Below are positions 1-10,991 of a stretch of DNA of 64,000 nt, piece by piece. This DNA comes from Klenkia taihuensis (GTDB lineage: Bacteria > Actinomycetota > Actinomycetes > Mycobacteriales > Geodermatophilaceae), in contig NZ_FOMD01000001.1 of assembly GCF_900112525.1 (NCBI RefSeq), positions 1,240,001 through 1,304,000 of the forward strand, read 5' to 3'. Within the stretch, counting starts at the first letter, position 1; each line of letters starts with the position of its first letter. The notes below the pieces were generated by a model. It was not told the DNA's origin. It was given only the letters and a program-made list of their open reading frames with translations, and searched no databases. The position numbers were made by a program, and so were the translations under genes.

Positions 1-146
1 GGCTGACCGTCACGCTGCCCGACGGCGCCTGGTTCAACCTGCGCGCCAGCAACACCGAGCCGCTGCTCCGGCTCAACGTCGAGGCCCCCGACGAGCAGCG
101 GATGGCCCAGATCCGCGACGACGTGCTGAGGATGGTGCGCGCATGA
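1..146 (+). CDS. manB: phosphomannomutase/phosphoglucomutase, C-terminal end (partial)
   Basis: Only the last ~47 codons lie in the window; the gene continues off the left edge. The reading frame ends in TGA at 144-146. The visible tail contains the phosphate-contacting segment of domain IV of the alpha-D-phosphohexomutase family (Arg-Ala-Ser-Asn-Thr-Glu-Pro followed by LRLNVEA), which grips the substrate phosphate. ManB interconverts mannose-6-P and mannose-1-P for GDP-mannose and cell-envelope mannosides. The stop overlaps the next start by 4 bp (ATGA), so the two are probably co-translated. The next two homologous neighbours (SIS protein, ManA) match the mycobacterial Rv3257c–Rv3255c order, which favours phosphomannomutase over phosphoglucosamine mutase. 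Confidence 0.85.
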   Translation, partial: LTVTLPDGAWFNLRASNTEPLLRLNVEAPDEQRMAQIRDDVLRMVRA

Positions 147-346
147 CGACCGACCCGTTCCCCGGGACCCTGGGCATCGACCCGGCCCTGCTGGCCATCC
201 TGGCCTGCCCGGACACCCACCACAGCCCGCTGACCCCCGACGCGGAGGCCGGCGAACTGCTGTGCTCCACCTGCGACCGGGCCTTCCCGGTCCGCGACGG
301 CATCCCCGTGCTGCTGCTGGACGAGGCCCGGCACCGGTCGTCATGA
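143..346 (+). CDS. Trm112-family small zinc-binding protein
   Basis: A 67-aa protein with the Trm112/YcaR pattern: a Cys-Pro after LLAILA near residue 20, then a Cys-Ser-Thr-Cys pair after a short loop, followed by the family ending RAFPVRDGIPVLL. The three cysteines would form part of a small zinc knuckle. Family members activate methyltransferases in eukaryotes and archaea; the bacterial role is unclear. It overlaps manB by 4 bp (ATGA) and the next gene by 4 bp (ATGA), so it sits inside the mannose operon. Identification of the family is firm; function is unknown. Confidence 0.85.
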   Translation: MTTDPFPGTLGIDPALLAILACPDTHHSPLTPDAEAGELLCSTCDRAFPVRDGIPVLLLDEARHRSS

Positions 347-1500
347 CCTCGCCGGAGCTGGCCGAGGAGGTCCTCGACGACCCGGAGCTGCTCCGCGCCC
401 GCGACCCGCGCGGCCTGCTGCCGGCGGTGGCCGGCGCCGGCGCGCAGGTCCGGGAGACCGCCGCGCTGACCCGGGAGGCGGGCCTGGAGCGCGTGACCGC
501 GGCCGGCCGGCCGCGCGGGCTGGTCGTGGTCGCCCGTCGGGAGGGTGCGGTCGCCGCGGCCGTGCTGCGTGCGCTGCTGGGCCCCGCCAGCCCGGTCACC
601 GTCGACGTCGTCCCCGGCCCGCAGCTGCCGGTGTGGATGGGGGCCTCCGACGTGGCCGTGGTGGCCACCCGGACCGGGGCCGGCACCTACGCCGTGACCC
701 CGGCGCACGAGGCCGCCCGGCGAGGGGTGGCGGTGGTCGGCATCGGCGCCGAGGGCGCCCCGCTGCACGCCACCTGCGCGGGCAGCCGCGCCCCCTACGT
801 CCCGCTGCCGCCCAGCCGGGTGCAGCACACCACGCTGTGGTCGCTGCTCACCCCGATGCTGCTGCTGGCCGCCGACCTCGGCCTGCTCGCGCCCGACCTG
901 GCCGACACCGGGGCCGTCGCCGACGCCCTGGACGCCGTCGCCGCCGACTGCGGGCCGGTCACGCCCACCTACGCCAACCCGGCCAAGACGCTCGCCCTGG
1001 ACCTGCTGGACGCACTGCCGGTGCTCGTCGCCGAGGGCCCGCTGGCCGCAGCCGCGGCCGGCCGGGTCGCCGACCAGCTGGCCACCCTGGCCGGCCTGCC
1101 CGCCCCCACCTTCCGGCTGCCCGACCAGCGGGTGGCCGCCTGCGCCGTGCTGGGCGGTCCGCTGGCGCCCGACGCCGCCGAGGACTTCTTCCGCGACCGC
1201 GCCGAGCACGACGCCCGGCGGCTGCGGCTGATCACCGTGCGCGACAGCGGCGCCCCCGAGGACGGCCGCGGCGAGCGCGACCCCCGGTCGGCGTCCGAGG
1301 CGCTGCAGCAGGTGCTGCGCACCGCCGCCGAGCGGACCGTGCCCGTCACCGGCCTCGCCGACCAGGGCGCCGCCGAGGGCGCCGGCCGGCTGGTCACCGT
1401 CGCCCGGCAGCTGGTCGCCGGCGACCTCGCCGCGGTCTACCTGGCCCTGGCCCTGGACGCCGAGCGGGCACGGGGAGGCGGGGGCAGACTCCTCCCGTGA
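343..1500 (+). CDS. SIS-domain protein (Rv3256c/TobH-like), sugar isomerase-related
   Basis: A 385-aa protein in the place held in mycobacteria by Rv3256c, between manB and manA. The first half resembles a sugar-isomerase (SIS) fold: an Asp-Val-Ala-Val-Val-Ala strand, Arg-Thr-Gly-Ala-Gly loop and an EAARRGVAVVGIG strand, as in bifunctional glucose/mannose-phosphate isomerases, but the usual Ser/Thr-rich phosphate loop is weak. ATG at 343 is preferred over an upstream in-frame start because it overlaps the previous stop by 4 bp. The operon suggests a role in mannose phosphate metabolism; catalytic activity cannot be asserted. Confidence 0.75.
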   Translation: MTSPELAEEVLDDPELLRARDPRGLLPAVAGAGAQVRETAALTREAGLERVTAAGRPRGLVVVARREGAVAAAVLRALLGPASPVTVDVVPGPQLPVWMGASDVAVVATRTGAGTYAVTPAHEAARRGVAVVGIGAEGAPLHATCAGSRAPYVPLPPSRVQHTTLWSLLTPMLLLAADLGLLAPDLADTGAVADALDAVAADCGPVTPTYANPAKTLALDLLDALPVLVAEGPLAAAAAGRVADQLATLAGLPAPTFRLPDQRVAACAVLGGPLAPDAAEDFFRDRAEHDARRLRLITVRDSGAPEDGRGERDPRSASEALQQVLRTAAERTVPVTGLADQGAAEGAGRLVTVARQLVAGDLAAVYLALALDAERARGGGGRLLP

Positions 1501-2501
1501 CGCAACCAGCACGGCCGGCCGCCGACGCACCCGAGGCGGAGGGCGGTGGCCACGGCGGGGGAGCCAAGGCCGTCGTCGCCGCGCTGCTGGCCAACCTCGG
1601 CATCGCCGTGGCGAAGTTCGTCGCCTTCCTGGTGACCGGCGCGTCGTCGATGCTCGCCGAGGCCATCCACTCGGTCGCCGACTCCGGCAACCAGGTGCTG
1701 CTGCTGGTCGGCGGTCGCACCTCGCGGCGGGCAGCCGACGCCGAGCACCCCTTCGGCTTCGGCCGGGACCGCTACGTCTACGGCTTCCTGGTCGCGGTGG
1801 TGCTGTTCAGCGTCGGTGGCTGCTTCGCCGTCTACGAGGGCGTGCACAAGATCATCGAACCCGAGGAGCTCACCAGCCCCGGCTGGGCGTTCGGCGTCCT
1901 CGGCGTGGCCATCGTGCTGGAGTCGTTCTCCCTGCGCACCGCCAAGAAGGAGACCGACGCGGTCAAGCAGCCGGGGGACAGCTACTGGGCCTTCATCCGC
2001 CGCGCCCGCGCACCGGAGCTCCCCGTGGTCCTGCTCGAGGACACCGCCGCGCTGTCGGGTCTGCTGCTCGCTCTGGCCGGGGTCGGACTCACCGCCGCGA
2101 CCGGCAACGGCGTCTGGGACGGCCTGGGCACCGTGGCCATCGGCCTGCTGCTGGTCGCGGTGGCTTCCGTGCTGGCCGTCGAGACCAAGAGCCTGCTGCT
2201 CGGCGAGGCCGCCACCCCCGACGTGCTGCGGCGCATCGAGCAGGCGCTCGTGGGCGGTGAGCACGTCGACTCGGTCATCCACCTGCGCACCCAGCACCTG
2301 GCGCCCGAGGAGCTGCTGGTCGCCGCCAAGATCGCCGTCCGGCACGACGACACCGCGCAGGCGGTGGCCCGGGCCATCGACGAGGCCGAGTCCCGGATCC
2401 GCGCCGAGGTCCCGATCGCCACGCTCATCTACCTCGAACCGGACATCCGCCGGGCCACGGGCTCAAGCCGGGAGCCGGGGGTGCCGACCACCCAGGGGTG
2501 A
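1497..2501 (+). CDS. cation diffusion facilitator (CDF) family transporter
   Basis: A 334-aa membrane protein with a GTG start overlapping the preceding TGA (GTGA). It has about six hydrophobic spans and the CDF metal-site motif His-Ser-Val-Ala-Asp in TM2, in the family context EAIHSVADSGNQ. In TM5 the usual HxxxD is replaced by Glu-Asp-Thr-Ala-Ala, seen in one bacterial CDF subgroup. A C-terminal cytoplasmic ferredoxin-like domain (residues ~235-320) follows. It would export a divalent cation (Zn, Mn, Fe or Co) in exchange for protons; the metal cannot be told from sequence. It is inserted between the SIS and manA genes, unlike in mycobacteria. Confidence 0.85.
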   Translation: MTQPARPAADAPEAEGGGHGGGAKAVVAALLANLGIAVAKFVAFLVTGASSMLAEAIHSVADSGNQVLLLVGGRTSRRAADAEHPFGFGRDRYVYGFLVAVVLFSVGGCFAVYEGVHKIIEPEELTSPGWAFGVLGVAIVLESFSLRTAKKETDAVKQPGDSYWAFIRRARAPELPVVLLEDTAALSGLLLALAGVGLTAATGNGVWDGLGTVAIGLLLVAVASVLAVETKSLLLGEAATPDVLRRIEQALVGGEHVDSVIHLRTQHLAPEELLVAAKIAVRHDDTAQAVARAIDEAESRIRAEVPIATLIYLEPDIRRATGSSREPGVPTTQG

Positions 2502-2513
2502 CCACGACCCCGG

Positions 2514-2528
2514 TAGCGTCCCCCGCGA
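2514..2528 (+). promoter_or_regulatory. putative -10 box for manA
   Basis: TAGCGT at 2514-2519 lies 9 bases before the ATG at 2528, the spacing of leaderless actinobacterial genes. It supports ATG 2528 over GTG 2498 as the manA start and suggests an internal promoter in the operon. Confidence 0.5.
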
Positions 2529-3700
2529 TGTGGCAGCTACGGAGCAGCGTCCGGCACTACGACTGGGGTCACGAGTCGATCATCCCCGAGCTGCTCGGGC
2601 TGGAGGCCGACGGCACGCCCTGGGCCGAGCTCTGGCTGGGCGCCCACCCCGACGAGCCCAGCCTGCTGCCCGACGGCCGCGGCCTGGACGCCGCCATCGC
2701 CGCCGACCCCGACGGCCTGCTCGGTGAGCCGGTGCGCCGCCGCTTCGGGGACCGGCTGCCCTTCCTCATGAAGGTGCTCGCCGCCGGGTCGCCGCTGTCG
2801 CTGCAGGCCCACCCCACCAAGGCGCAGGCCGAGGCCGGCTTCGCCGCCGAGGAGGAGGCGGGGGTGCCGCGGGAGGACCCCACCCGCACCTACAAGGACG
2901 CCAACCACAAGCCCGAGATCCTCTGCGCGCTCACCCCGGTCGAGGCGCTGTGCGGCTTCCGGCCGGTCGAGGAGTCGCTGCACTGCCTGGCCAAGCTGCA
3001 GCTGCCCGAGCTCAAGCCCACCATCGCCGCGCTCGCCCGGGGCGGGCTGAAGGTCGCCGTCCCCCAGCTGCTCGCGCTGTCCGGCCGGCGGCGCCAGTCC
3101 CTGGTGGCGGCCGTCGCCGAGCGCGCGGCCGCGTCGGTGGCCGCGAGCGACCCCGAGTTCATCAACACGTACCGGTGGGCCGCCCGGCTCGCGGAGAAGT
3201 ACCCGGGCGACCCCGGCGTCGTCATCTCGCTGATGTGCAACCACCTCACCCTGCAGCCGGGCGAGGCGGTGTTCCTGCCCGCCGGGAACCTGCACGCCTA
3301 CCTGGCCGGCAGCGGCGTCGAGCTGATGGCCAACTCCGACAACGTGCTGCGCGGCGGGCTCACGCCCAAGCACATCGACCTCGCCGCCCTGGTCGAGGTG
3401 CTCGACTTCACCGACGGCAAGGTCCCCGTGCTGCGGCCGGTCCTCGGCCCCGGCGGGCTGCGCTACCCCGTCCCGATCGACGACTTCGACCTGACCCGGG
3501 TGCAGCTGGACGCGCAGCCGGGGGAGCTCACCACCCCGGGCCCGCAGATCCTCCTCTGCGTCGAGCGGACCGCGGTCCTGGAGTCCGGCGGGGAACAGGT
3601 CACCCTGCAGCCGGGCGGTGCGGCGTTCGTCCCCGCGGGCCGGACCGTGCACGTCAGCGGCCCGGCCGTGCTCTTCCGGGCCACCACCGCCCTGCTCTGA
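2528..3700 (+). CDS. manA: mannose-6-phosphate isomerase, class I
   Basis: A 390-aa type I phosphomannose isomerase that interconverts fructose-6-P and mannose-6-P, feeding ManB and GDP-mannose. Zinc-site motifs are visible: Gln-Ala-His-Pro (in [12 protein letters not shown], ~residue 100), His-Lys-Pro-Glu (~130) and a downstream His in [11 protein letters not shown]. The N-terminus [14 protein letters not shown] matches family starts. An in-frame GTG at 2498 overlaps the transporter stop (GTGA) and would add ten residues; I chose ATG 2528 from the conserved N-terminus and the -10 box just before it. Order manB–Trm112–SIS–CDF–manA indicates one transcription unit. Confidence 0.92.
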   Translation: MWQLRSSVRHYDWGHESIIPELLGLEADGTPWAELWLGAHPDEPSLLPDGRGLDAAIAADPDGLLGEPVRRRFGDRLPFLMKVLAAGSPLSLQAHPTKAQAEAGFAAEEEAGVPREDPTRTYKDANHKPEILCALTPVEALCGFRPVEESLHCLAKLQLPELKPTIAALARGGLKVAVPQLLALSGRRRQSLVAAVAERAAASVAASDPEFINTYRWAARLAEKYPGDPGVVISLMCNHLTLQPGEAVFLPAGNLHAYLAGSGVELMANSDNVLRGGLTPKHIDLAALVEVLDFTDGKVPVLRPVLGPGGLRYPVPIDDFDLTRVQLDAQPGELTTPGPQILLCVERTAVLESGGEQVTLQPGGAAFVPAGRTVHVSGPAVLFRATTALL

Positions 3701-3837
3701 GGTCCCGGCGCGGGCCGTGCCGAGGCGTTACCCTGGACCACGGCACGAGCCCCGCCGAAGCCTCGGCATGCTCGCTCACGAACAGATCCGACGCAGCCGC
3801 AGCCACCGGGCGCGGCCGGGACCCACTCTGGAGCGAC
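3701..3837 (+). promoter_or_regulatory. ahcY promoter and leader with inverted repeat
   Basis: TACCCT at 3729-3734 fits a -10 box (start near 3741), giving a ~97-nt leader with GGAG about five bases before the ahcY ATG. A perfect 7-bp inverted repeat CCGAGGC (3720-3726) / GCCTCGG (3760-3766) straddles the promoter, and a smaller GCCGA–TCGGC hairpin (3754-3767) would lie in the transcript. The repeat could be an operator. I see no convincing match to a SAM or SAH riboswitch. Confidence 0.35.
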
Positions 3838-5325
<1,488 letters not shown>

Positions 5326-5333
5326 CGCACCCC

Positions 5334-5373
5334 ACCGCACCCGCCCGGGTCACCCGACCCGGGCGGGTGCGGT
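5334..5373 (+). terminator. strong hairpin terminator after ahcY
   Basis: A perfect 17-bp stem, ACCGCACCCGCCCGGGT (5334-5350) against its reverse complement (5357-5373), with a 6-nt loop. No U-tract follows, as is common for actinobacterial terminators. Confidence 0.8.
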
Positions 5374-5393
5374 ACCCGCGGGGGCCGCACGCG

Positions 5394-5405
5394 CACAATG
5401 GGCCC

Positions 5406-5406
<1 letters not shown>
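5394..5406 (+). promoter_or_regulatory. mtrA -10 box, leaderless arrangement
   Basis: CACAAT (5394-5399) ends exactly 7 bases before the GTG start at 5406, so transcription probably begins at the start codon. It sits just after the ahcY terminator, giving mtrAB–lpqB its own promoter. Confidence 0.55.
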
Positions 5407-6110
<704 letters not shown>

Positions 6111-6117
6111 CCCGGCG

Positions 6118-7716
6118 GTGAACCGCCGCGCGGCGGTCGCCGCCGCCCTGCGCCGCTGGACGGCGGCCGGCTGGCGGGCCTGGCGCTCCTCGCTGCAGCT
6201 GCGCATCGGGGCCATCACGATGCTGGTGGCCGGCGTGGTCGTCGTCGTGGTCAGCGTGGTGCTGTTCAACCAGATCAAGGGCCAGCTGCTGCAGGTCAAG
6301 CGCAACGCCGCCATCGACCAGGCGCAGTCCGGCGTCGCCTACGCCCAGTCGCAGGTGTCGGGCATCGTCACCGGCGACGCGGCCAGCGTGCGGACGACGC
6401 TGGCGCGCACCGTACGCGAGCTGCAGAGCCGCAACGGCGAGGCCGGCAACTTCGACACGGTCCTGGTCTACCGCACCGGTGATGTCGCCCGCTCGGCCGG
6501 CAGCGAGCTCACCCTCTACCGCAACCTGCCGCCGGACCTCGTCGCCGCCGTCGACGCGGGCACCCAGGTCTGGCAGTACGCCACCGTGCCCGAGGGCAGC
6601 GGCCGGGTGCCGACCCTGCTCATCGGCGCTCCGGTGCCCATCGACGGCCCCGGCGGGGAGCAGGTCGACCTGTACTACGCGTTCCCGCTGGACCAGGAGC
6701 AGCAGACGCTGTCGCTGGTGCGCAGCACCGTCGCGATCAGCGGCATCGCGCTCACCCTGTTCGTGGTCGGCATCGGGGTGCTGGTCACCCGTCTGGTCGT
6801 CGGCCCGGTGCGCCGCGCCGCGCAGGGCGCGCAGCGGCTGGCCGAGGGCCGGCTGGAGGAACGCCTCGCCGTCAGCGGCAGCGACGACCTGGCCCGGCTG
6901 GCCAGCAGCTTCAACGCCATGGCCGACAGCCTGCAGCGCCAGATCACCCAGCTCGAGGCGCTGTCCATGCTGCAGCAACGGTTCACCTCCGACGTCTCCC
7001 ACGAGCTGCGCACCCCGCTGACCACGGTGCAGATGGCCGCCGAGGTGCTGCACGAGTCCCGCGGGGAGTTCGACCCGGCCCTGGCCCGCTCCGCGGAGCT
7101 GCTCTACGCCGAGGTCAACCGGTTCGAGGCGCTGCTGTCGGACCTGCTGGAGATCAGCCGCTACGACGCCGGCGCCGCCGAGCTGGAGGCCGAGCCCACC
7201 GACCTGGGCCCGCTGCTGCGCCGGGTCGCCGGCGACCTGTCCGGCCTGGCCGACCGGCACGGGTGCGAGCTGCAGGTGCGCACCCCCGACCGGCCGGTCA
7301 TCGCCGACGTCGACGCCCGGCGGGTGCAGCGGGTGCTGCGCAACCTGGTCGGCAACGCCGTCGAGCACGGCGCCGGCCACCCGGTCGAGCTCACCCTGGC
7401 CGCCAACCGGACGGCGGCCGCGGTCACCGTCCGCGACCACGGCATCGGCCTGAACTCCGAGCAGGCCCAGCACGTCTTCGACCGCTTCTGGCGCGCCGAC
7501 CCGGCGCGGGTGCGCACCGTCGGCGGCTCGGGGCTGGGGCTGTCGATCAGCCTGGAGGACGCCCGGCTGCACGGCGGCTGGCTGCAGGTGTGGGGCCAGC
7601 CCGGGCAGGGCGCCCAGTTCCGGCTGACCCTGCCGCTGACCGCCGGCACCGAGCTCACCGGCTCGCCGCTGCCGCTGCGGCCGGTCGTCGTCCGCCGGGT
7701 CCGGAGCCCCCGGTGA
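6118..7716 (+). CDS. mtrB: two-component sensor histidine kinase MtrB
   Basis: A 532-aa membrane sensor: TM1 at ~residues 35-58, an extracytoplasmic domain, TM2 at ~200-225, a HAMP linker, a dimerisation helix with phospho-acceptor His295 in SDVSHELRTPL, and the ATPase domain with N-box (LVGNAVEHG), G1 (DHGIGL), F-box (FDRFWR) and G2 (GGSGLGLSI). It phosphorylates MtrA. The GTG start lies 7 bp after the mtrA stop. The stop overlaps lpqB by 4 bp (GTGA), consistent with LpqB modulating MtrB. Confidence 0.96.
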   Translation: MNRRAAVAAALRRWTAAGWRAWRSSLQLRIGAITMLVAGVVVVVVSVVLFNQIKGQLLQVKRNAAIDQAQSGVAYAQSQVSGIVTGDAASVRTTLARTVRELQSRNGEAGNFDTVLVYRTGDVARSAGSELTLYRNLPPDLVAAVDAGTQVWQYATVPEGSGRVPTLLIGAPVPIDGPGGEQVDLYYAFPLDQEQQTLSLVRSTVAISGIALTLFVVGIGVLVTRLVVGPVRRAAQGAQRLAEGRLEERLAVSGSDDLARLASSFNAMADSLQRQITQLEALSMLQQRFTSDVSHELRTPLTTVQMAAEVLHESRGEFDPALARSAELLYAEVNRFEALLSDLLEISRYDAGAAELEAEPTDLGPLLRRVAGDLSGLADRHGCELQVRTPDRPVIADVDARRVQRVLRNLVGNAVEHGAGHPVELTLAANRTAAAVTVRDHGIGLNSEQAQHVFDRFWRADPARVRTVGGSGLGLSISLEDARLHGGWLQVWGQPGQGAQFRLTLPLTAGTELTGSPLPLRPVVVRRVRSPR

Positions 7717-9425
7717 GGGCCCGGGTCAGCGTGGCCCTGCTCGCGGGTCTGGTCGCGCTGACCGGCTGCGGCACCGTCCCCGCCTCCTCCTCGCCGGTGC
7801 AGATCACCCAGGTCGCCGAGCCGCCCGGCGACATCGGCATCGAGGCGCTGCCGCCGGTCGCCGGGGCCAGCGCGGAGGAGGTCGTCCGGGGCTTCGTCGA
7901 CGCGATGGCCAGCACCACCCGCAACCACCCGGTGGCCCGGCAGTACCTGACCCGCGAGGCCGCCGCCGGCTGGGACGACACCGACGGCATCGACGTGATC
8001 AGCGCCGACTACGCCCCGGTGGCCTCCGCCGACGGGTCGGTCACCGTCACCGCCGGCCTGGTCGGCAAGGTCGACGGCGCCGGGGTGTTCAGCGTCGGCG
8101 GCGGCCAGGCGTTCACCACCACGTTCAGCCTGGTCGAGCAGGACGGCGAGCTGCGGATCACCAACCCGCCCGACGGCCTGCTGCAGCTCGAGCCCGACTT
8201 CGCGCGCACCTACGACCAGGTCAACGCCTTCTTCCTCGACCCCACCGGCACCCGCGTCGTGCCCGACCCGCGGTTCCTGGTGTCCGGCGACTCGCAGGCC
8301 ACCGCGCTGGTCGACCGGCTGCTGGCCGGGCCCTCCACCGCGGTGGCCGCCGGGGTCACCAACCCCGCGGGCGGCGTCGAGCTGCGCAGCAACGTGGCCG
8401 TCGACCAGCAGGTGGCCACCGTCGACCTGACCGGCCTGCCCACCGGCGGCGCCGACGGGCTGAACGTGCTCTGCGCCCAGCTGGTCTGGTCGCTGGACCA
8501 GCTCGACGACGTCCGGGCGGTGCGGGTCACCGTGGACGGCCAGCTGGTCGACCTGCCCGGCGTCCCCGACGTGCAGACCGTCGACGACTGGGCGTCCTTC
8601 GACCCCGACGCCGTCCCCGCGGCCTCGGTGGGCCACTACGTCGCCGACGGCGCGCTGCGCACCGTCACCGCCGGCGAGGCGGCCCCCGGCCCCGCGGGCA
8701 CCGGCCAGTACGGGCTCGTGTCGGCCGCGGTGACCGCGGACGCCGGCACCAACGAGCTCGGCACCACCGTCGCGGTGTCCGTCGCCGGCGGCACGTCGTC
8801 GCTGCTGGTGGGGCCCTACGGCGGGGAGCTGGCGCCGGTGCTCACCGCCGCCAGCTTCACGGCGCCCACGGTGTCGGCCACCCGCGAGGAGGTGTGGACC
8901 GTCCGCGACGGCGCCGAGGTCATCCGGGTGCCGACCACCGGGTCGCCGCAGACGGTCAGCGCCACCACCCTGCCCGGCCTCGGCCCCGCCCGGGTGTTCC
9001 GGCTCTCGCCCGACGGCGTGCGGGCCGCGGTGGTGGTCGACGGCGCCGACGGCGGGCAGCTGCTGGTCGGGACGGTCGTGCGGGACGACGACCAGGTGGC
9101 CGTGCGCGACCTGCGCGCGGTCGCCCCGGACCTGTCCCAGGTGGTCGACGTCGCCTGGCGCACCGCGGCGTCGCTGGTGGTGCTGGCCGGGGCCGGCGAC
9201 GAGGACGGCACCGCGCCGTACGCCGTGGGCGTCGACGGGTGGGGCCTGGACCCGCTCAGCACCGCCGGGCTGCCCGCCCAGCCCACCGCGGTGGCCGCGG
9301 CGCCGTCCCGGGCGGTGCTCGTCGTGGCCGGCGGCACGCTGTGGCAGCTGGTGGCGGGCACCTGGTCGACGCTGGTCCGCGGGCAGGGCCCGGTGGCCGG
9401 CGGGAGCCCGTTCTACCCGCTCTGA
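7713..9425 (+). CDS. lpqB: lipoprotein LpqB, MtrAB accessory factor
   Basis: A 570-aa lipoprotein. The signal peptide is short and ends in the lipobox Leu-Thr-Gly-Cys (Cys ~residue 16). After a linker comes a GerMN domain (~residues 170-290; FFLDPTGTRVV and LVDRLLAGP regions) and a C-terminal region of repeated beta-propeller-like blades (VRVFRLSPDG, VVDVAWRTAASL). LpqB interacts with the MtrB sensor domain and tunes MtrA phosphorylation. The GTG start overlaps the mtrB stop by 4 bp, so the three proteins are translationally coupled. Confidence 0.95.
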   Translation: MRARVSVALLAGLVALTGCGTVPASSSPVQITQVAEPPGDIGIEALPPVAGASAEEVVRGFVDAMASTTRNHPVARQYLTREAAAGWDDTDGIDVISADYAPVASADGSVTVTAGLVGKVDGAGVFSVGGGQAFTTTFSLVEQDGELRITNPPDGLLQLEPDFARTYDQVNAFFLDPTGTRVVPDPRFLVSGDSQATALVDRLLAGPSTAVAAGVTNPAGGVELRSNVAVDQQVATVDLTGLPTGGADGLNVLCAQLVWSLDQLDDVRAVRVTVDGQLVDLPGVPDVQTVDDWASFDPDAVPAASVGHYVADGALRTVTAGEAAPGPAGTGQYGLVSAAVTADAGTNELGTTVAVSVAGGTSSLLVGPYGGELAPVLTAASFTAPTVSATREEVWTVRDGAEVIRVPTTGSPQTVSATTLPGLGPARVFRLSPDGVRAAVVVDGADGGQLLVGTVVRDDDQVAVRDLRAVAPDLSQVVDVAWRTAASLVVLAGAGDEDGTAPYAVGVDGWGLDPLSTAGLPAQPTAVAAAPSRAVLVVAGGTLWQLVAGTWSTLVRGQGPVAGGSPFYPL

Positions 9426-9478
9426 GCCCCGTCCACAGGCCTGCCCGCGCCGCCGCCGAGCGGGGCACGATCGGCGCG
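9426..9478 (+). promoter_or_regulatory. comF promoter, leaderless arrangement
   Basis: CACGAT (9466-9471) ends 7 bases before the GTG at 9478. A GTCCACAG octamer (9431-9438) lies 27 bases upstream of the -10; related octamers occur in other intergenic spaces of this window. Confidence 0.5.
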
Positions 9479-10203
9479 TGCTGCGCCCGCTGGTCGACTC
9501 CCTGGTCGACCTCGTGCTGCCCCGGGTGTGCGCCGGGTGCGGGCGCACCGGCCACCTGCTGTGCCCGCCGTGCGCCGCCCTGCTGGCGCGGCCCCGGCTC
9601 GCCGCGCCCCGTCGCCACCCCGACGGCTTCCCGCCCACCGTCGCCGCCGGGGCCTACGCCGGGCCGGTGCGGCCGGCCGTGGTGGCGTTCAAGGAACGCG
9701 GCCGGGCCGAGCTGGCCGGCCCGCTGGGCGCGGCGCTGGCGCTGGCGGTGACCGCCGTCCGGGCCGTCGCCGACCCGGGGGCACCCGTGGTCCTGGTGCC
9801 GCTGCCCAGCAGCCGGGCGGCGCTGCGGGAGCGGGGCCGCGACCACGTGGCCGAGCTGGCCGGCGCGGCGCGGCGTGAGCTGCGCCGCGCCGGCGTGCCC
9901 GCGACCGTCGGGCCCTGGCTGGGCCGCCGCGGCCGGGTGCGCGACTCCACGGGGCTGGACGCGGGCGGCCGGCGGGCCAACCTGGCGGGCACGTTCACCG
10001 CGAGCCCACCGGCCCGGCCCGCCGGGCTGGTGGTGCTGGTTGACGACGTCGTGACCACCGGCGCCACGCTCACCGAGGCGGCGGCCGTGCTCGGCCGGTC
10101 CGGCCTGCCGGTCGTCGCCGCGGTCGTCGCCGCCACCCCGCGTGGCGGGCCCGTCGGCGTGGCGGCGCCGGGACCTGGGGTGTTCACCGTGCGCAGCCCC
10201 TGA
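9478..10203 (+). CDS. comF: ComF family phosphoribosyltransferase-like protein
   Basis: A 241-aa protein. An N-terminal zinc ribbon has two CxxC pairs (VCAGCGRTGHLLCPPC, ~residues 17-32). The C-terminal type I phosphoribosyltransferase domain has the PRPP loop VVLVDDVVTTGATL (~residues 184-197). ComF proteins aid DNA uptake in competent bacteria, but most actinobacterial members have no proven role. Its position after lpqB and before hpf and secA matches mycobacteria. Confidence 0.9.
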   Translation: MLRPLVDSLVDLVLPRVCAGCGRTGHLLCPPCAALLARPRLAAPRRHPDGFPPTVAAGAYAGPVRPAVVAFKERGRAELAGPLGAALALAVTAVRAVADPGAPVVLVPLPSSRAALRERGRDHVAELAGAARRELRRAGVPATVGPWLGRRGRVRDSTGLDAGGRRANLAGTFTASPPARPAGLVVLVDDVVTTGATLTEAAAVLGRSGLPVVAAVVAATPRGGPVGVAAPGPGVFTVRSP

Positions 10204-10252
10204 ACACCCCGTGGAGGGACCTCCTGCACTGTCGCATCGGACCGGGCGGCGC

Positions 10253-10290
10253 TAGCGTCGGGCCGATCACACCCGAGTTCGGGAGGTCAC
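10253..10290 (+). promoter_or_regulatory. hpf promoter and ribosome binding site
   Basis: TAGCGT (10253-10258) predicts a start near 10265 and a ~26-nt leader. GGGAGG (10281-10286) is a good Shine-Dalgarno four bases before the ATG. The leader can form a small CCCG–AGTT–CGGG hairpin (10272-10283) that touches the ribosome binding site. Confidence 0.5.
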
Positions 10291-10941
10291 ATGGAGATCG
10301 TGGTCCGAGGTCGCAACGTCGAGGTGCCCGAGCACTTCCGGCAGCACGTCGAGGACAAGGTCGGCCAACTGGAGCGCTTCGACGCCAAGATCGAGCGCTT
10401 CGACGTGGAGCTGCTCCACGAGAAGAACCCGAGGCAGTCGTCGAACTGCCAGCGCGTGGAGATCACCCTGCGGGGCAAGGGTCCCGTGGTGCGGGCGGAG
10501 GCGTGCGCCGCGGACTTCCAGTCCGCCCTGGACGCCTCCGTCGCCAAGCTCGAGAACCGGCTCCGCCGGGCGGCCGACCGCCGCCGCGTGCACCACGGCC
10601 GGCGCACCCCTGCCAGCCTGCGCCTGGACGGGTCGGCCGCGGCCGCCGCCCTGGACGAGCTGGACCAGCAGCTGGCCGCAGCCGCGCCGGCCGAGCCCGA
10701 GGAGAACCTCCCGGGCCGGGTCGTCCGCGAGAAGCAGCACCCGGCGACCCCGATGACGGTGGACCAGGCGCTGCACGAGATGGAGCTCGTCGGCCACGAC
10801 TTCTTCCTCTTCGCCTGCGCCGACACCGGCCAGCCGACGGTGGTCTACCGCCGGCACGCCTACGACTACGGCCTGATCCGGCTCTCCGGCGGGACGGCGA
10901 CCGCTGCCGCCCCGGCGGCCGGGGAACCCGCGCGCGTCTGA
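10291..10941 (+). CDS. hpf: ribosome hibernation-promoting factor, long form
   Basis: A 216-aa long HPF. The N-terminal S30AE domain (residues 1-~105; starts MEIVVRGRNVEVPEHFRQHV) binds the decoding region of the 30S subunit, and the C-terminal domain (~residues 150-205; MTVDQALHEMELVGHDFFLF) dimerises and joins 70S ribosomes into 100S particles in stationary or stress conditions. A linker of ~45 residues separates them. The ATG has a clear Shine-Dalgarno. A strong terminator follows. Confidence 0.95.
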   Translation: MEIVVRGRNVEVPEHFRQHVEDKVGQLERFDAKIERFDVELLHEKNPRQSSNCQRVEITLRGKGPVVRAEACAADFQSALDASVAKLENRLRRAADRRRVHHGRRTPASLRLDGSAAAAALDELDQQLAAAAPAEPEENLPGRVVREKQHPATPMTVDQALHEMELVGHDFFLFACADTGQPTVVYRRHAYDYGLIRLSGGTATAAAPAAGEPARV

Positions 10942-10952
10942 ACCGCGGCACC

Positions 10953-10985
10953 GGTGGCCCGTCCCGCACCGCGGGGCGGGCCACC
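10953..10985. terminator. bidirectional terminator between hpf and a convergent gene
   Basis: A 15-bp stem (10953-10967 with 10971-10985, GGTGGCCCG... arm) with one G·T pair and a 3-nt loop, lying between two convergent genes. Confidence 0.75.
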
Positions 10986-10991
10986 GTCGTG

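Noticed and set aside
73-1530. 485-codon minus-strand frame over the SIS gene
   Set aside because: No recognisable domain; overlaps genes coupled by ATGA starts on the plus strand.
3701-3837. SAM/SAH riboswitch upstream of ahcY
   Set aside because: Inverted repeats exist, but conserved bases of the known classes could not be matched; kept only as a leader with repeats.
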